NCBI GenBank assembly: GCA_009823505.1
Contig: VZQC01006589.1
Span: 2,355,847 to 2,419,846 of the forward strand
Direction of reading: 5' to 3'
Source of the DNA: Rhizomys pruinosus
Lineage: Eukaryota; Chordata; Mammalia; Rodentia; Spalacidae
DNA: 64,000 nucleotides
Made by a program: the position numbers and the translations under genes. Below, piece by piece: positions 43,538 through 55,485 of the stretch; the stretch's first letter is position 1, and the number at the start of each line of letters is the position of its first letter. Under the pieces are notes generated by a model. It did not search any database and was not told the origin of the DNA. It saw nothing but the letters and a program-made list of their open reading frames with translations.

Positions 43538-43705
43538 CAAACACACACACACACACACATATACACACATACACACATATACACACTAACACATATGCAC
43601 ACACATACACACATACACACACATACACACATACACACACGTATACACCTACATACACAGCTCACATACACACATACATACATACACACACATACACACA
43701 CACCA
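43538..43705 (+). repeat. (CA)n/(CATA)n compound microsatellite
   Basis: About 165 bp of interrupted CA, CATA and TACA units grown from the B4 tail. Confidence 0.97.
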
Positions 43706-43737
43706 CACTTAAGACAAAACATGAAAACAAGGCGTTA

Positions 43738-43782
43738 GGCTCCTGAGGAACAGCACCCAAGGTTGATCTCCAGCCTCCAGAA

Positions 43783-43822
<40 letters not shown>

Positions 43823-43840
43823 GTGCACGCACGCGCACAT
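43738..43840 (+). repeat. B4 tail remnant with (CA)n and CG-containing end
   Basis: GAGGAACAGCACCCAAGGTT resembles a B4 tail, followed by CA dinucleotides and GCGTGCACGCACGCGCAC. Confidence 0.7.
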
Positions 43841-44091
43841 TGTCTGTGGTCTTGTTATATCACTCTTATCTCAAATTGATTAAACACAGCATAGCATAGA
43901 AATAAAAATGAAAACTCCATGAAAACCACTGCAAACCATTTAGCATCTAATTCCATTTAGAGAATAAATTAATTAGTAAATAGATTTTGATTTGTTCCCC
44001 AATATGAGCTGTATCCAAATAAGGGTATATTAGTAATGTATGGGGATTATTAGTGTGAAGTTAGAGGTGGAATGTAATAGAAAATTATCTG

Positions 44092-44214
44092 TTGGGAGGC
44101 AGAGACAGGCGGATCTTTGTGAGTTCAAGGTCAGCCTGGTCTACAGAGTGAGTTCCAGGCCAGCTGGGGCTACAGGAAACCCTGTCTTGAAAAGACCAAA
44201 AAAAAAAAAAAAAA
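44092..44214 (+). mobile_element. 5'-truncated B1 SINE
   Basis: Perfect 12-bp TSD GAAAATTATCTG at 44080-44091 and 44215-44226. Confidence 0.94.
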
Positions 44215-44226
44215 GAAAATTATCTG

Positions 44227-44618
44227 CCTTTTTTTAAGCCTGTGGATTTAGAGACATCATTAAATATATGACTTCACAGGTATAACACAGTGGCTGGCTT
44301 TTTACAAAGAACCTGGAGCCACTCCTCAGATACCGCCCTCAGGATTCACAATAAAGAGTTCCGAAGTCATTAGTCAAGCAGAATGACCTAACTGAATGAC
44401 AAGGAATGCCTTTTCATGTTCAACTTGTTAAAGGTGTGTTAATATCAGCCAGGCCTAAGCATCTTGACCGTGACATTTCCAGATGTCAATGATTATATAA
44501 AGATTGTAAAAATGCTCTTTTTAAAAATAAAAGATTTTTCTGGAACTTGAGATTTACTAAGAAAAAAAAAATTCCAAATATATTATGGTAAAACTCTTAA
44601 AATGCTGATGTCTTCCAC
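44227..44618. other. apparently unique DNA
   Basis: No repeat recognised. 44390-44510 is high-complexity and could be conserved. Confidence 0.45.
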
Positions 44619-44956
44619 TGTGGTGGTGTGAATGAGACTCTCCCACTGAGGCTCAGAGTGTTTGAACACTTGGTCAGTTGGCGGTGCTCTTTGGGGAAAG
44701 TCAGGGAACCTTCGGGAGGTGTGGCCTTGTGGGAAGAAGGCGTTGAGAGTTTATTGCTTTGTCCCACTTGCAGTTTCACTGTTTCCTGCGCCTGACTGAG
44801 GCTGTTGAGCACTCAGCTTTCTGCTCTAGCTTCCTCCTGCCATGCCCCTCCCACCATACTGGACTCTGATTCCCCCGGAACCATAGGCCCAATAAACTCT
44901 TCCTTCTACAAGTTGCCTTGGTGCTTTATCACAACAAGAAGTCAGTAACTGATATA
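44619..44956 (+). mobile_element. MaLR-type solo LTR (MT/ORR1 group)
   Basis: Starts TGTGGTGGTGTGAATGAG, keeps GGAGGTGTGGCCTTGTGGG, CCAATAAACTCTTCCTTC and TTGCCTTGGTGCTTTATCAC, ends AACTGATATA. Flanks TCCAC and CCCAC are a near TSD. Confidence 0.82.
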
Positions 44957-45244
44957 CCCACCTTCCCTCCAGTAGAGAATTAGAAGTGCCTTGGATTGCA
45001 GTAGTATTATAGAAAGCAGATTTGTGGCTGGGATTATGGCTCAGTGGCAGAGAGCTTCACTAGTGCACAGGGACTTGGGGTTCAACTACCAGGAGAGAGA
45101 GAGAGGCAGTCTGCGTGAGAAACAAGAGCCTTTTCCCAGCACTGGTCTGATGACTATCCTTACCTGTGTGGATTTTTCCCATTCCCCAATTTTAGTCTGT
45201 GTCTCTTGGTCTCTCACTCTCTGGCTCTCACCAGTGCTCTCACT

Positions 45245-45540
45245 CTCATTCTGTGTGTGGTGTGCATGTTTGTATGCGCACTTGACTGTGTGTAGGCGCA
45301 CATATATGTCTGTGAATGTGGAGGCCAGAAGTTGACTATAGGTATTTTCCTGATCACTCTGCACCTTATACATTGAGTAGGCTCTCTCGCTTGAATCCAG
45401 AGCTTGCGCATAGAGCTAGTCTACTAGCCAGCTTGCTCCAGGGACAGCCCTGCCTCCCTTGCCCAAGCATGGGGATTGCATATGGCTGCCATGCTTGCCC
45501 AGCAAGTGTTTTAGCCACCAAGCCATCCCCACAACATAGC
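45245..45540 (-). mobile_element. B4-type SINE
   Basis: GTGGAGGCCAGAAGTTGAC, CCTGATCACTCTGCACCTTA and CCACCAAGCCATCCCC. Confidence 0.72.
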
Positions 45541-45624
45541 CACCAGCTCTTTGGTTTCTTCTAGTCAGCTACTTCTCCAGAGTTGGTTTGGGGAAGGATG
45601 ATAAAACCTTCTATAGTAATCCTC

Positions 45625-45970
45625 TGTTACGGTTTGAATATGAAATGTCCCCAACAGACTCATGTGCTGAAACACTTCGTCTCCAGCTAGGGGCGCTATT
45701 TAGAAGGTTGCAGAACCTTTAGGAAGTAGATCCTTGATGGAGGAAGTGCGTTTCTAGGGACAGGCCTTCAGATTTACAGCTGACTCAGGTCTGGCCAGAC
45801 TCTATTTGCTCACTACCCAATGGATGTAACCAGTTGCCTAATTTCTGCTACCATAGCCATGAGCTATTCCCATCTCGGTGCCCACCTTGCCATAATGGAT
45901 TGCATCTCCTGACCCATAAGCCAGAATAAATCCTTTGTCTTTGTTACAGCACCAAGAAAAGTAACTAATA
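45625..45970 (+). mobile_element. MaLR-type solo LTR (MT/ORR1/MLT group)
   Basis: Starts TGTTACGGTTTGAATATG, has GAAATGTCCCCAACAGAC, AATAAATCC and ends AGTAACTAATA, all standard for MaLR LTRs. TSD is not clear. Confidence 0.8.
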
Positions 45971-46097
45971 TTCCGTTTATTCTGGAAATGTTTTACTCTA
46001 GTGTTCTTGAACTTCACTGTTCTGTCATTGACTCGATTGTAAATCTAGGGAACCAGAGCCTTCTCAGAATAATGCTTTTAAATGAATGAAAACCACA

Positions 46098-46356
46098 GAG
46101 GCTGGAGAGCTAGTGGGTAAAGTGCCTGCTGTGCAAGCATGAGGACCTGAGTTCAGATCCCCAGTGTCCACATAAAAATCCAGGGACGATGGCAAGTGCC
46201 TGTCACTCCAGCACTAGGGAGGCAGAGGCAGGCCGATCCCAGGGGCTTGCTGGCCAGCCAGCCCAGCCAGTCCCTGAGCAGCACGCTCAGTGTGATACCT
46301 TATCTCCAAAAAGAACGTGAAGTCTTCAAGGAAGACATCCAGTGTTGACCTCTGGC

Positions 46357-46361
<5 letters not shown>
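46098..46361 (+). mobile_element. B4-type SINE
   Basis: Nearly complete: CTGTGCAAGCATGAGGACC, GCTTGCTGGCCAGCCAGCC and GTGTTGACCTCTGGCCTAC. Confidence 0.85.
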
Positions 46362-46405
<44 letters not shown>

Positions 46406-46406
46406 A
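46362..46406 (+). repeat. (CA)n microsatellite
   Basis: CA tail of the B4. Confidence 0.97.
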
Positions 46407-46733
46407 CTATAACATCACAACCCCCAAAATATTAAAAATACAGTTTATAAAATGTTATTAAAATCCAATTAGTGATGTTTATGCATGAACTTCTTTATTA
46501 ACACACAAATAAGAAGTCCCTGTATCTCATCTAAGAAGTTCGATAATTTCTAAGACAGTTAAGCTTTACGACCTCCAGATGGCCGGAGCAATTAGGTGAA
46601 AATGTGTATTTCCTATGAATGATGAAATCACAAATCCTGCTAGCACAACTACGAATCTGATATTAACTTCCCCTCAGTTTCCTTACTGGATTTTAGACTC
46701 TTAAAATGACTGCATAGTTCTCATCTTCTCAAC

Positions 46734-46735
<2 letters not shown>
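46407..46735. other. apparently unique DNA
   Basis: No repeat. 46480-46690 has balanced, high-complexity sequence with CpGs and could be conserved. Confidence 0.45.

Positions 46736-46779
<44 letters not shown>
46736..46779 (+). repeat. (TG)n microsatellite
   Basis: About 21 TG units. Confidence 0.97.
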
Positions 46780-46784
<5 letters not shown>

Positions 46785-47404
46785 GTGCCTCTTCCTTCAT
46801 TAGATTTGGTAAGAGTGCTATGAATGTGTTAGAGTGGTGTAAATGATATTTGCTGTGTATGATCTGTTTTCCCTCCCAACGCCTGCCAGAGGAGGGAGGT
46901 GTTATATCTCGAGAGACTCTTTCACCAAGTCCATGTTTTAAATAAATGAAACTTGTACAGACTCCAACACACCATCTTGAGATAACCTCAGGCCCTGAAG
47001 TATACTGACATGTGAGTGAACTCAGCCAAGTCATGCAACTGCCTTCCAAAAGAGTAGCTGGATGCAAACCATCACCAGTAACGGAATCAAAGGAAAAGCC
47101 AACCTCTTCAAATGGAAGGATCCTCAAAGTAAGATGAATAGTGAATACACGTTCCCCCAGTCACGTATCGAGATGCTTTAAGCTACTCAAGGGCAGAGCT
47201 CAGCTAAGCAAAGCTGTTCACTGAAGACTAAGCTTATTCCTCCACATGCACATCACTATTTTTACACTTTCCATTTTTTCTTTAACCCTTTCTTTCTCCT
47301 TGGCGTCTGACTACTTAGCTAAAGCTCTTCTTGTTCCAGTTACCAGTGATCTGTGTTTGCAAAATCCCATGTCTCCACCTCCATCTTCTTCCTTCTAGAT
47401 GGCT
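46780..47404. other. apparently unique DNA
   Basis: Nothing recognised. The 132-codon antisense frame at 46729-47127 runs into the TG array and has no family look. Confidence 0.5.
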
Positions 47405-47458
47405 TTGAGTGCTTGCTAGGCAAGTGCTTGCTCTACTACCAAGCACAGCCCCAGCCTG
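47405..47458 (-). mobile_element. ID-type head fragment
   Basis: Minus strand reads GCTGTGCTTGGTAGTAGAGC and TTGCCTAGCAAGCACTC, the ID/B4 head. Confidence 0.6.
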
Positions 47459-47500
47459 TTTTCAGTGGTGGATTTTTCTAGACTCTTCTTCCTTTACTTT

Positions 47501-47668
47501 ATTTTTTTTCTTTTTTTTGTGTGTGTATTTTCGAGACAGTGTTTCCCTATAGCCCCAGCTGTCCTGGAACTCACTCTGTAGACCAGGCTGGCCTTGAACT
47601 CACAAAGATCCGCCTGCCTCTGCCTCCTGAGTGCTAGGATTAAAGGCGTGCACCACCACACCCAGCGG
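47501..47668 (-). mobile_element. B1 SINE
   Basis: Full-length minus B1. TCTTCCTTTACTTTA at 47486-47500 and from 47669 is the TSD. Confidence 0.94.
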
Positions 47669-47683
47669 TCTTCCTTTACTTTA

Positions 47684-48195
47684 ACTCCTATTACTGGACT
47701 GTCATTTGAGTTGTACTAGATTCCCCTTCTCTTTTCAATGTTCTCTTAGTAGGCTAGAAATTACATCTTTATCCAATGATAAAGGTAGGTTTAAATCAGG
47801 AATCCCATGTGTCTGGTAACTAATAGATTTCTAAATGAACATGCCCAGAGTTCAACTCACGGCCATGGCTACCCTACTAACTGCAATGCAGTGTCTTCTT
47901 CTCCAAGTTTGTCCACAATGATGGCATCTGAAACCTGAGAGACATCCTTGTGTAGTCCTTCACAACACTTTGTATCTAGTCAACAGGCAATTTATCCAAA
48001 GTGTACGGCTCTACTCCTCCCCACACCAATGCCTCCTCATCCCAGCCACCTGTTCCTACCTGCTCCACTATGGTAGGCTTGAGGCAGTTCTCCTGGCTTC
48101 TTTTGCGAGTTCAGTTATCATGTGTTTTATCCTCGGTGACCAGAATTGCCTTTTAAATATTGACAGCATGCCACATTACTCTCTAACTCTTGAAA
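47684..48195. other. apparently unique DNA
   Basis: Nothing recognised. Confidence 0.5.
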
Positions 48196-48489
48196 TGGGT
48201 GGGGGTGGGTAGATGGCTCAGTGGGTAAGAGAACTTGCTGTACAAGCATCAAGACCTGAGTTTGGACCCCTAACATCCCCTAAAAATCCATGTGTCCAAG
48301 TATATGCCTGTAACTACTGTGGTATGTGGGGTGGGGGAAGGGGATCAGAGTTTGACTGGGGCTCGCTGGCTAGCCAGCCTAGGGAGAGACACTGACTGAA
48401 GGGAAGAAGGTCAAGAATGATAGAGGAAGACACCTGACGTCCTATGCTGCCCACCCCACATGCTCGACGTACCCATATACACATGCATA

Positions 48490-48490
<1 letters not shown>
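48196..48490 (+). mobile_element. B4-type SINE
   Basis: GATGGCTCAGTGGGTAAGAG head, CTCGCTGGCTAGCCAGCC middle, GAGGAAGACACCTGACGTCC tail. Confidence 0.82.

Positions 48491-48533
<43 letters not shown>
48491..48533 (+). repeat. (CA)n microsatellite
   Basis: CA tail of the B4. Confidence 0.97.
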
Positions 48534-48537
<4 letters not shown>

Positions 48538-48799
48538 GAAAACTCTTGAGGGCTCCTACTACAGGTTGTTTACTGAATAGTTCATATTTACAGAATAGTT
48601 TCCTTTTTTTTACGAAACCTCCACCATACTGGTCTAACATATTAACTTCTTTTCTTGCTCAGACCCTGCATTTGTTCTTGATTTACTTTCTTCTAGAACA
48701 TTCTTGACTGGTCTTTATATGATTCACTCCTCAATCTTAACTGTCAGTTTAAATATCACTCCATCATGGATGTCCTTCTCAAACTTGACCTAAGATTTT

Positions 48800-48931
48800 A
48801 TTTTTTTAGACTTTTTGAGACAGGGTCTTCCTGTTGGCCTTACTATGTAGACCAAGCTGGCCTTGCTATAGAGATCTACATGCCTCTGCATCCTAAATGT
48901 GGTATCAAAGGCCTGTGCCACCATGCCCAGC
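48800..48931 (-). mobile_element. B1 SINE, diverged
   Basis: TTGACCTAAGATTT on both sides (about 48785 and 48933) is the TSD. Confidence 0.88.
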
Positions 48932-49133
48932 TTGACCTAAGATTTATTCAGTTTTCAGGCTGATGCATAGATGTTTCTTTTCTTTATAGAATTTAATATA
49001 TTTTTAGAATCAAACCTGAAAAAATATGGAAAGTATGTGGAAAACTAGGATTTTGGAGAACTAGAGTGTCCTGAGGAATCACACTGACTGCCTCCCCTGA
49101 ACCTTTCAGTCAGTTTTCTAGCAAGAATCATAT

Positions 49134-49299
49134 AAGTACATCCATGTCATGCAATTCCCATGGAGGTCAGAAGAGGGCATCAGATCTCCTGGAACTGGAG
49201 TTATAGTTGTTAGCCACCATGTTGGTGCTGGGAATTGAACCTGGGTACTCTGCAAGAGCAGACAATGCTCTTACTCATTGAGCCATCTCTCCAGCCCCC
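49134..49299 (-). mobile_element. B2/B3-type SINE, 3' tail missing
   Basis: Minus-strand body from CATGTCATGCAATTCCC to CCATCTCTCCAGCCCC; lacks the A-rich tail. Confidence 0.85.
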
Positions 49300-49908
49300 A
49301 GAAAACACATTTATGGTTTATAAATGCCTTTCCTTAGCAGTATGTGGTAAAGCTTAGAATAGGAGGAAGCAGGGGGAGCAGTTGGCACCCCAGGGAGTAA
49401 CTGAAACAAAACACAGCTTACAGCAATAGAGGAAGAACCCCTAAACATTCCACATCACTAAGGTTACAATGGGAAAGTATTAAAGTTTTAGTTTGCTGGC
49501 AGTCATAGTACAACAGAAATAAAAAGATATGACTTGCTAATTATCTAGTAAAAGAGAATCAAATTCTTCTTGAAGTTCAAGAGGACTTTGTGTTGCTAAT
49601 GGAATATTGTCCTGAAAAGGAGACTTGGTGGACCCCTGGCTGGCCACCCCTTATCTTGGCCTTCAATGAAAGGCCAGGGTAAAATATTAATTCATCATTC
49701 AGTGAAGTAAATTCACAAGGAATTAAAATAATATTATATAAGCATGTTATTTTCTTATGAAGGAAGATCTTTAAAATCTAGAAGGTGGTTGAGTGGCATT
49801 TTTCTAAACCCAATGTTTTTCAAATTCCCAACTACAGCCACATTATGGATTATAAATTCAATATATTAATATTAGGTTATGAACAGCACTTAAAAAGTAA
49901 AATGATAT
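49300..49908. other. apparently unique DNA
   Basis: Nothing recognised. Confidence 0.5.
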
Positions 49909-50057
49909 GCTGTGTTTGGTGGCACATGCCTTTAATTCTAGCATGCAGGAGGCAGAGGCAGGCGGAGCTCTGTAAGATGGAGGCCAGACTGCTCTACATA
50001 ATGACTTCTGGAACAGTCAGAGCTACATAGTGAGACCCTGTCTCAAAAAAAGACAAC
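49909..50057 (+). mobile_element. B1 SINE, diverged
   Basis: GTTTGGTGGCACATGCC head to GACCCTGTCTC. Confidence 0.88.
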
Positions 50058-50202
50058 AATAGATTTATATACATATAGGAATGTTTATCACGAATGCAAG
50101 CAAAATATTAGGACTATATCATGAAATGTTCATAAATATGTGTTCATGCACCCCAAAACATTTATTGAGCAGTTTTGGTAAAAGTTTTGAAAGCACTTCT
50201 TT

Positions 50203-50361
50203 ATGTTGTTGTTTTTGTTGTTCTTTTTGAGATGGGATCTCCCTTTAGTCCCAGCTGGCCTGGAGCTTGCTATGTAGAACAGGCTGGCCTTGAACTCACA
50301 GAGATCTGCCTGCCTCTGCCTTCTGAGTGCTGTGACTAAAGGCGTGCACCACCATGCCCAG
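50203..50361 (-). mobile_element. B1 SINE (copy A)
   Basis: Full-length minus B1 with a TTG-rich tail. TTTGAAAGCACTT is duplicated on both sides. Confidence 0.93.
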
Positions 50362-50604
50362 TTTGAAAGCACTTTTTTAGCCAACCCTCCCTGTGTTCTA
50401 TCTCTGGTTCTGAATGAGATTGCTGATAAGTCCAGGACAAAGGACCTCTGAGCAGAGGTTGAGAAGCCCCTGCTATTGTAACTGATCGTGGATCAGTAAC
50501 TACTGGAAAAACAGAATTGTTTATAATGAAGTTCCCATGAAAGTAAAAGAGACAGAACTGTGAGTTCCATTATTAAATAAAAGACAAAAAAAAAGTCTCA
50601 CTGT

Positions 50605-50851
50605 TAGGGGCTGGAAAAATGTTCAGTGGCCAAGAACACTTGCTGGTCATGCAGGGGACCTGAGTTTGGTTCCTAGCACCCAAGACGAATGGCTCACAAC
50701 CACCTGTAACTCCAACTACAGGGTATATGACACCCTTTTCTGGCCTCTGAGGGCACTGCACTCTTGTGGCATACACACACAGACACACAGAGAGTCAGAT
50801 AGACAGACACGCACACGTACATTTGAAGAAAAAGCAGAAATAAATTTCTTT
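50605..50851 (+). mobile_element. B3-type SINE (copy A)
   Basis: GGGGCTGGAAAAATGTTCAG head and CTTTTCTGGCCTCTGAGGGC. TCTCACTGTTA is duplicated on both sides. Confidence 0.85.
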
Positions 50852-51002
50852 TAAAAATCTCACTGTTAATTATTCACAAAGAAGGACTAGAATTCAAATT
50901 TCTCTGTTCTGACATGTTGCTTTAATATACACATACATATATATTAAAAAAATGTATATATTTCATCTCCAAATAGCACAGGGTTTAAAAATTCTCCACA
51001 AG

Positions 51003-51243
51003 CTGGCCGATGGAGATGGCTCCTTTAGTAAAGTGCCTGCTAAGCAAGCGTGAATATCTGAGTTTGGATCTCCGGCATCTACATAAAAAGCTGGGCATGG
51101 TGGCATGTGTCTCTAACCCTAAGTCCTGTTGGAAGATGGGGAAGGCCAGCCAGCCTAGACAATCGGTGAACTCTGGATTCAATGAAAGACCCTGTCTAAA
51201 ACAAAGTGGAGAATGAGGAAGACACCGAACATTAAGCTTTGGC

Positions 51244-51284
<41 letters not shown>

Positions 51285-51362
51285 TGTACTTGCACATCCA
51301 TGTCCATAAAACACACACACCTATAACGTACACACACATATACACACATACACACACACACA
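51003..51362 (+). mobile_element. B4-type SINE with (CA)n tail (copy A)
   Basis: Nearly complete element: CTAAGCAAGCGTGAATATC, GGCCAGCCAGCCTAGAC, then CA arrays at 51245-51362. Confidence 0.85.
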
Positions 51363-51427
51363 AATTCTTTGAAAAATTCTCTGTAAGCCATGTTCTAAGG
51401 ATCTCATTCAAAGTGAGACAAAAATGA

Positions 51428-51592
51428 GACAGGCAGGAGGATCACCACATATTTGAGGCCAGCCTGATATATATATAAAATCTATCTATTTACATATATA
51501 TATATATATATATATATATCCTGAATTACACAGTGAGTATATATATGTATATACAGCCTGAATTATACAGTGAAACTGTCTCAAAAGAAATT
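51428..51592 (+). mobile_element. B1/ID_B1-like SINE with internal (TA)n (copy A)
   Basis: GAGGCCAGCCTGATATATAT and GTGAAACTGTCTC keep a B1 look; TA arrays have grown inside. Confidence 0.55.
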
Positions 51593-51639
51593 TTTTAGAT
51601 AAAAAACATAGTGAGACTTGGCATTTTACTACAAACAAA

Positions 51640-51855
51640 TTTTTTGTTTTGTTTTGCTTTTTGAGACAGAGTTTCTAGCCCAGACTGATCTAGAACATCC
51701 CATGAAGCTGAGAATGACCTTGAACTTGTGATTCTCCTGCTTCCGCTTGGTAAGAGCTAAGATCGCAGGTATGTGCCACCACGTCCAGTGTGCGTCATGC
51801 TGGGGGTGGATCCCAGGCCTTCGTAATGCTACATCTGAGCTATCTCAGCCCCAGT
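51640..51855 (-). mobile_element. ID_B1-type SINE (copy A)
   Basis: GAGACAGAGTTTCTAGCCC B1 half, then GGATCCCAGGCCTTCGTAAT and GAGCTATCTCAGCCCC ID head. Confidence 0.75.
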
Positions 51856-52987
51856 TTTTGTTTTAAACGTACGTTATGGGTATCTTCTATATAAAATCTG
51901 TTGACAGCCACTGGGAGAGGCAGGTGCACTACTGAATCTCAAGTATGGGGAGGAGATCATATAAAATCCAAGTCACATGCTTAATAAATTCCTAATATTT
52001 CATTCAAATTTTGGAGATACTTTGGTCTTGCTAACTTCCCATCCTCTTAATATGGTGGTAGGAGTAGAAATTGACACATGTGGATAGATTATTTACAGAG
52101 GGTCGCACATCAAAGCATTCTTTGTCCTTCTACTACAACCCATACAATTTATTGCAGAACTACATTTTATTTCCTTTCTTGGGCTGAAAAGCCATCAAAA
52201 TGAAAGCAGATTTTGAAATCAACTGTTAATATTCTATCTCTTTCTCCTCCCTCCTAGCCTGCTGCCCCCATTTCATTTCTTGCTAACTCTGTTAAACTCT
52301 TGACCTTGAGTAGGTCCGTAGCTTTGCATAAATGTTTGAAAGTGACTTTTTGGTGGTTTAGCTGCTAAATGTGCATGATAGAAACCCTGCTTGGCTTGGC
52401 TTGGAAGCTCTCAGGGGGTTAACTGTTTTTTTAACTGACCATGCCAGAAAACAGCACAGTCTGAGGAGATTCGGCTAATGTCTCCCAGTATACAGGAAAA
52501 GTGTGAACAGCTCTGTCAGAAGGACTGCCTCGTTCCCTTCCTTTCTAGACAGTGCCCTCTGTGCAAACCATCACTTTTCATTTGCCATTTGGACAGTAGT
52601 GATAGAACTGTGGCTTCATTGCCCACGGAGAAGCACAGTGAAGAGTCTGGCCTTGCTTGTTGCCCTGGATGAAAGAAGTTTGAGGCTCAGGCCTAGTCCT
52701 GAAGGTAAACGAGGAGAAGGCTGACAGAATACATATATTCACAGCTCTGGCCTCAAGATTGTGGGCTGACCAACATGTAACATGAGGAAAAATGCCATTC
52801 CTGCCATTTCTAGGGTTGGAGTTCTTTCTAGGTGAGCAAATTAAATGCCACCACTTAGCCCTGGGAGCAATCCAGTGTTTTTTTGTTAACTTACAAAGTG
52901 TTTTTGGTAGAAGGCTGGAACTGATATATGCATGACCAGTGCTGTTGGAAAAAGTGACAGAAACTTGTAGAATAAAAATGCTCAGGG
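51856..52987. other. repeat-free unique DNA (copy A)
   Basis: About 1.1 kb without repeats. Frames at 52478-52672 and 52578-53024 are short, overlap on opposite strands and have no family look. This stretch is essentially identical in copy B. Confidence 0.55.
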
Positions 52988-53179
52988 AGGGCTGGAGAGA
53001 TGGCCTAGCAGTTAAGAGCACCAACTACTCTGGCAGAGGACCGGGGTTCGATCGCCAGCACCCACATGGCTGAGAACTGTCTTTGACTCCAGTTCCAGGG
53101 GAATCCAACACCCTCTTCTGACCTCCGTGGCATTGCACAACTCGGGTGCACAGACCTACATGCAGACAGTACATTCATA

Positions 53180-53214
<35 letters not shown>

Positions 53215-53220
53215 ATACTT
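52988..53220 (+). mobile_element. B2 SINE (copy A)
   Basis: Complete B2 with an (AAAT)n tail. AAAAATGCTCAGGGA is duplicated on both sides. Confidence 0.94.
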
Positions 53221-53238
53221 TAAAAATGCTCAGGGATT

Positions 53239-53295
53239 GGGGCCTGACTTGTAAAGTACTTGGCATGCAAGCATGTGGACCTGAGTTCAATACCC

Positions 53296-53333
<38 letters not shown>

Positions 53334-53711
53334 CACATGAACATCGATCATCTATCTATCTACTATATCTATCACCTATCAATCTATCATCTCTTTATAT
53401 ATATCTTTTATATCTATCATCAATCTATGTAATCTATCATCTATATCCATTATTTCTATCATCTATCTATCATCTATCTATATGTCTATCTATATGTCTA
53501 TATCTATCTATCTATCATCTATATGTACATAGCTGGGTATGGTACTATGCACATGTGGTCACAGCGCTGGGGAGGGAGAGACAGGCAGATACCTAGGGCT
53601 TGCTGGCCAGCCAGCCTAGCCTAGTTGGTGAGTTCTAGGTCAGTCAAAGACTATCTCAGAAACTCAACATGGAAAGCCTTTGAGGGATGAAACCCAAGGT
53701 TGTCTTCTGGC

Positions 53712-53757
<46 letters not shown>
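53239..53757 (+). mobile_element. B4-type SINE split by microsatellites (copy A)
   Basis: Head at 53239-53298, (CA)n at 53299-53331, CTAT-rich array at 53345-53525, then the B4 middle and tail from AGCTGGGTATGG (53531) ending in (CA)n at 53716-53756. Confidence 0.75.
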
Positions 53758-53758
<1 letters not shown>

Positions 53759-54069
53759 AATTTTTTAAATGCTCAGAAATAAACCACAGGCATTATTCAG
53801 CAACCTTAGTGTTTGAATGAAAATCAGGTATTGAAAGACTATACATATTAGCACTATTTGTATCAAACATTGCCGCAGACACACCCCATCTCTTCTCTAG
53901 ACAAACCCACTTGAGCATGATGGAGGCTGAAAACTTTGGAGACTTATCTGCCAGCTTTCCCTCTAGGTAAGATTATTGTAAATAGCATAATTATGACCCA
54001 CAAAGAGCAAGTATGATTGGTGACTTTCAAGACAGGGTTTTCTGAGTGAGTAAAAGTAATACAAAATGA
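53758..54069. other. apparently unique DNA (copy A)
   Basis: Nothing recognised. Confidence 0.5.
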
Positions 54070-54450
54070 GGGTGGGGTTGCAGAGATGGCTCAACAGTTA
54101 GGAATGCCTGTCGTACAATCACGAGGACTGGATGTGAGATCCCAGTACCCATGTAACAAGCCAGGAACCTGGTACATGCTTGGAAGCCCAACTCTGAAGC
54201 AGGCAGAGACAGGAGAATCATGGGGCCTTGCTGAGTTCCCATGCAGCCAAGAAACACAAGCCATAGATTTAGGGAGAGACCCTGCTTCAAAGGAATAGGT
54301 GGAGAGCGATAGAGGAAGATGCCAAACACTGTCTTCTGAACTCTGGGCAGGTGAACAGATACCTGCACACACATGTACACACACACTTTCAGACACATGC
54401 AGTTGTACACACATGCACATACACACATGTACAGGCACACACATACATCT
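54070..54450 (+). mobile_element. B4-type SINE (copy A)
   Basis: GGTTGCAGAGATGGCTCAAC head, GGAGAGCGATAGAGGAAGAT tail and CA-rich end. Confidence 0.82.
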
Positions 54451-54925
54451 TTTAAGGATAGTGATATGGATAAGAAAAGCTATTTTCTCTCCTTTCTTTT
54501 AATCTTTTGACATTAGAATGAAGCTTCACGAAAGCAGAGACCACCTCTATTTTGGTTTTTAACTGTTATATTCCCAGGAGGTATCTCATATTTGTTTAAT
54601 GCATATACTTGGAAGTGACTGTAATGCTCAGAGCTGCAGCAGCCACTTTGCAGCCTTGAAGTTATCTGGGCAAAGGTCCAACTGCACTATCCAATGCCCC
54701 TTGGTTTCCTGCTGGATGCCACTATCTGTAACCAATAACTAGAAGCAACTTGGGTTCCATCCAGGCTGGAGAAGACAATTTCTGATGCAGCACTTCGAGA
54801 GCTTGATTCCCTCTGCTGTGAACCCTGCACTTTTTAGAATGATAGGTATGCTATGGGCTCAATTCCAGAGAGAACAGAGATGGACCAGAGTCCCTGTTGA
54901 CTTTTAAGGCACAGAACATACATGA
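54451..54925. other. apparently unique DNA (copy A)
   Basis: Nothing recognised. Confidence 0.5.
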
Positions 54926-55152
54926 GGGGCTGGAGAGATGGCTCAGCGGTTAAGAGCGAGCGCCAACTGCTCTTGCAGAGGACCCAGGTTCGATTCCCAG
55001 CACCCACATGGCAGCTAAGAACCATCTTTAACTCCAGTTCCAGGGGAATCCGATGCGCTCTTCTGACGTCTGAGGCATTGCATGACACGGGCGCATCAAC
55101 CTACATGCAGCAGTACACTCATCCACCTAAAAATAAATAAATAAAAATTTTT
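54926..55152 (+). mobile_element. B2 SINE (copy A)
   Basis: Complete B2. Flanks AGAACATACATGAG and AGAACATACGTGAG form the TSD. Confidence 0.94.
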
Positions 55153-55159
55153 TAGATAA

Positions 55160-55485
55160 AAAAGAACATACGTGAGAGAGAAATAAAATTGTATCACTAA
55201 AAATCAATATGCTTTTAAAATTTTATTTTTGCCTTTTCTGTGGCAAAATCTAATCTATTATGACTGGTGCACTCTCAATCTACACTCACATCAGCATGAA
55301 GTCCATGAAAAAGAAAAGTTTTTCTACCACTTATACTTCAAGACCTGCTTCCCAAATGCTCTGAAGCAGGACAGGTCATAGTCCATTTCTACTAAGGACG
55401 AGCCTCTCTCCAGCCCACATGTTACTAGTAGTGCATTTCTCCAAATGTGGGTGACTTCATCTTTTTTAAAATTTTAGCTTTGGGG
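55160..55485. other. apparently unique DNA (copy A)
   Basis: Nothing recognised. Confidence 0.5.

Noticed and set aside
43303..43746. Cys/Val- and Thr/His-rich frames
   Set aside because: They are translations of the CA array and B4 tails.
52478..53024. Overlapping frames repeated at 60901-61444, which could look like a duplicated gene family
   Set aside because: They recur only because the whole segment is duplicated; frames lie on opposite strands, part runs into a B2 and none resembles a protein.
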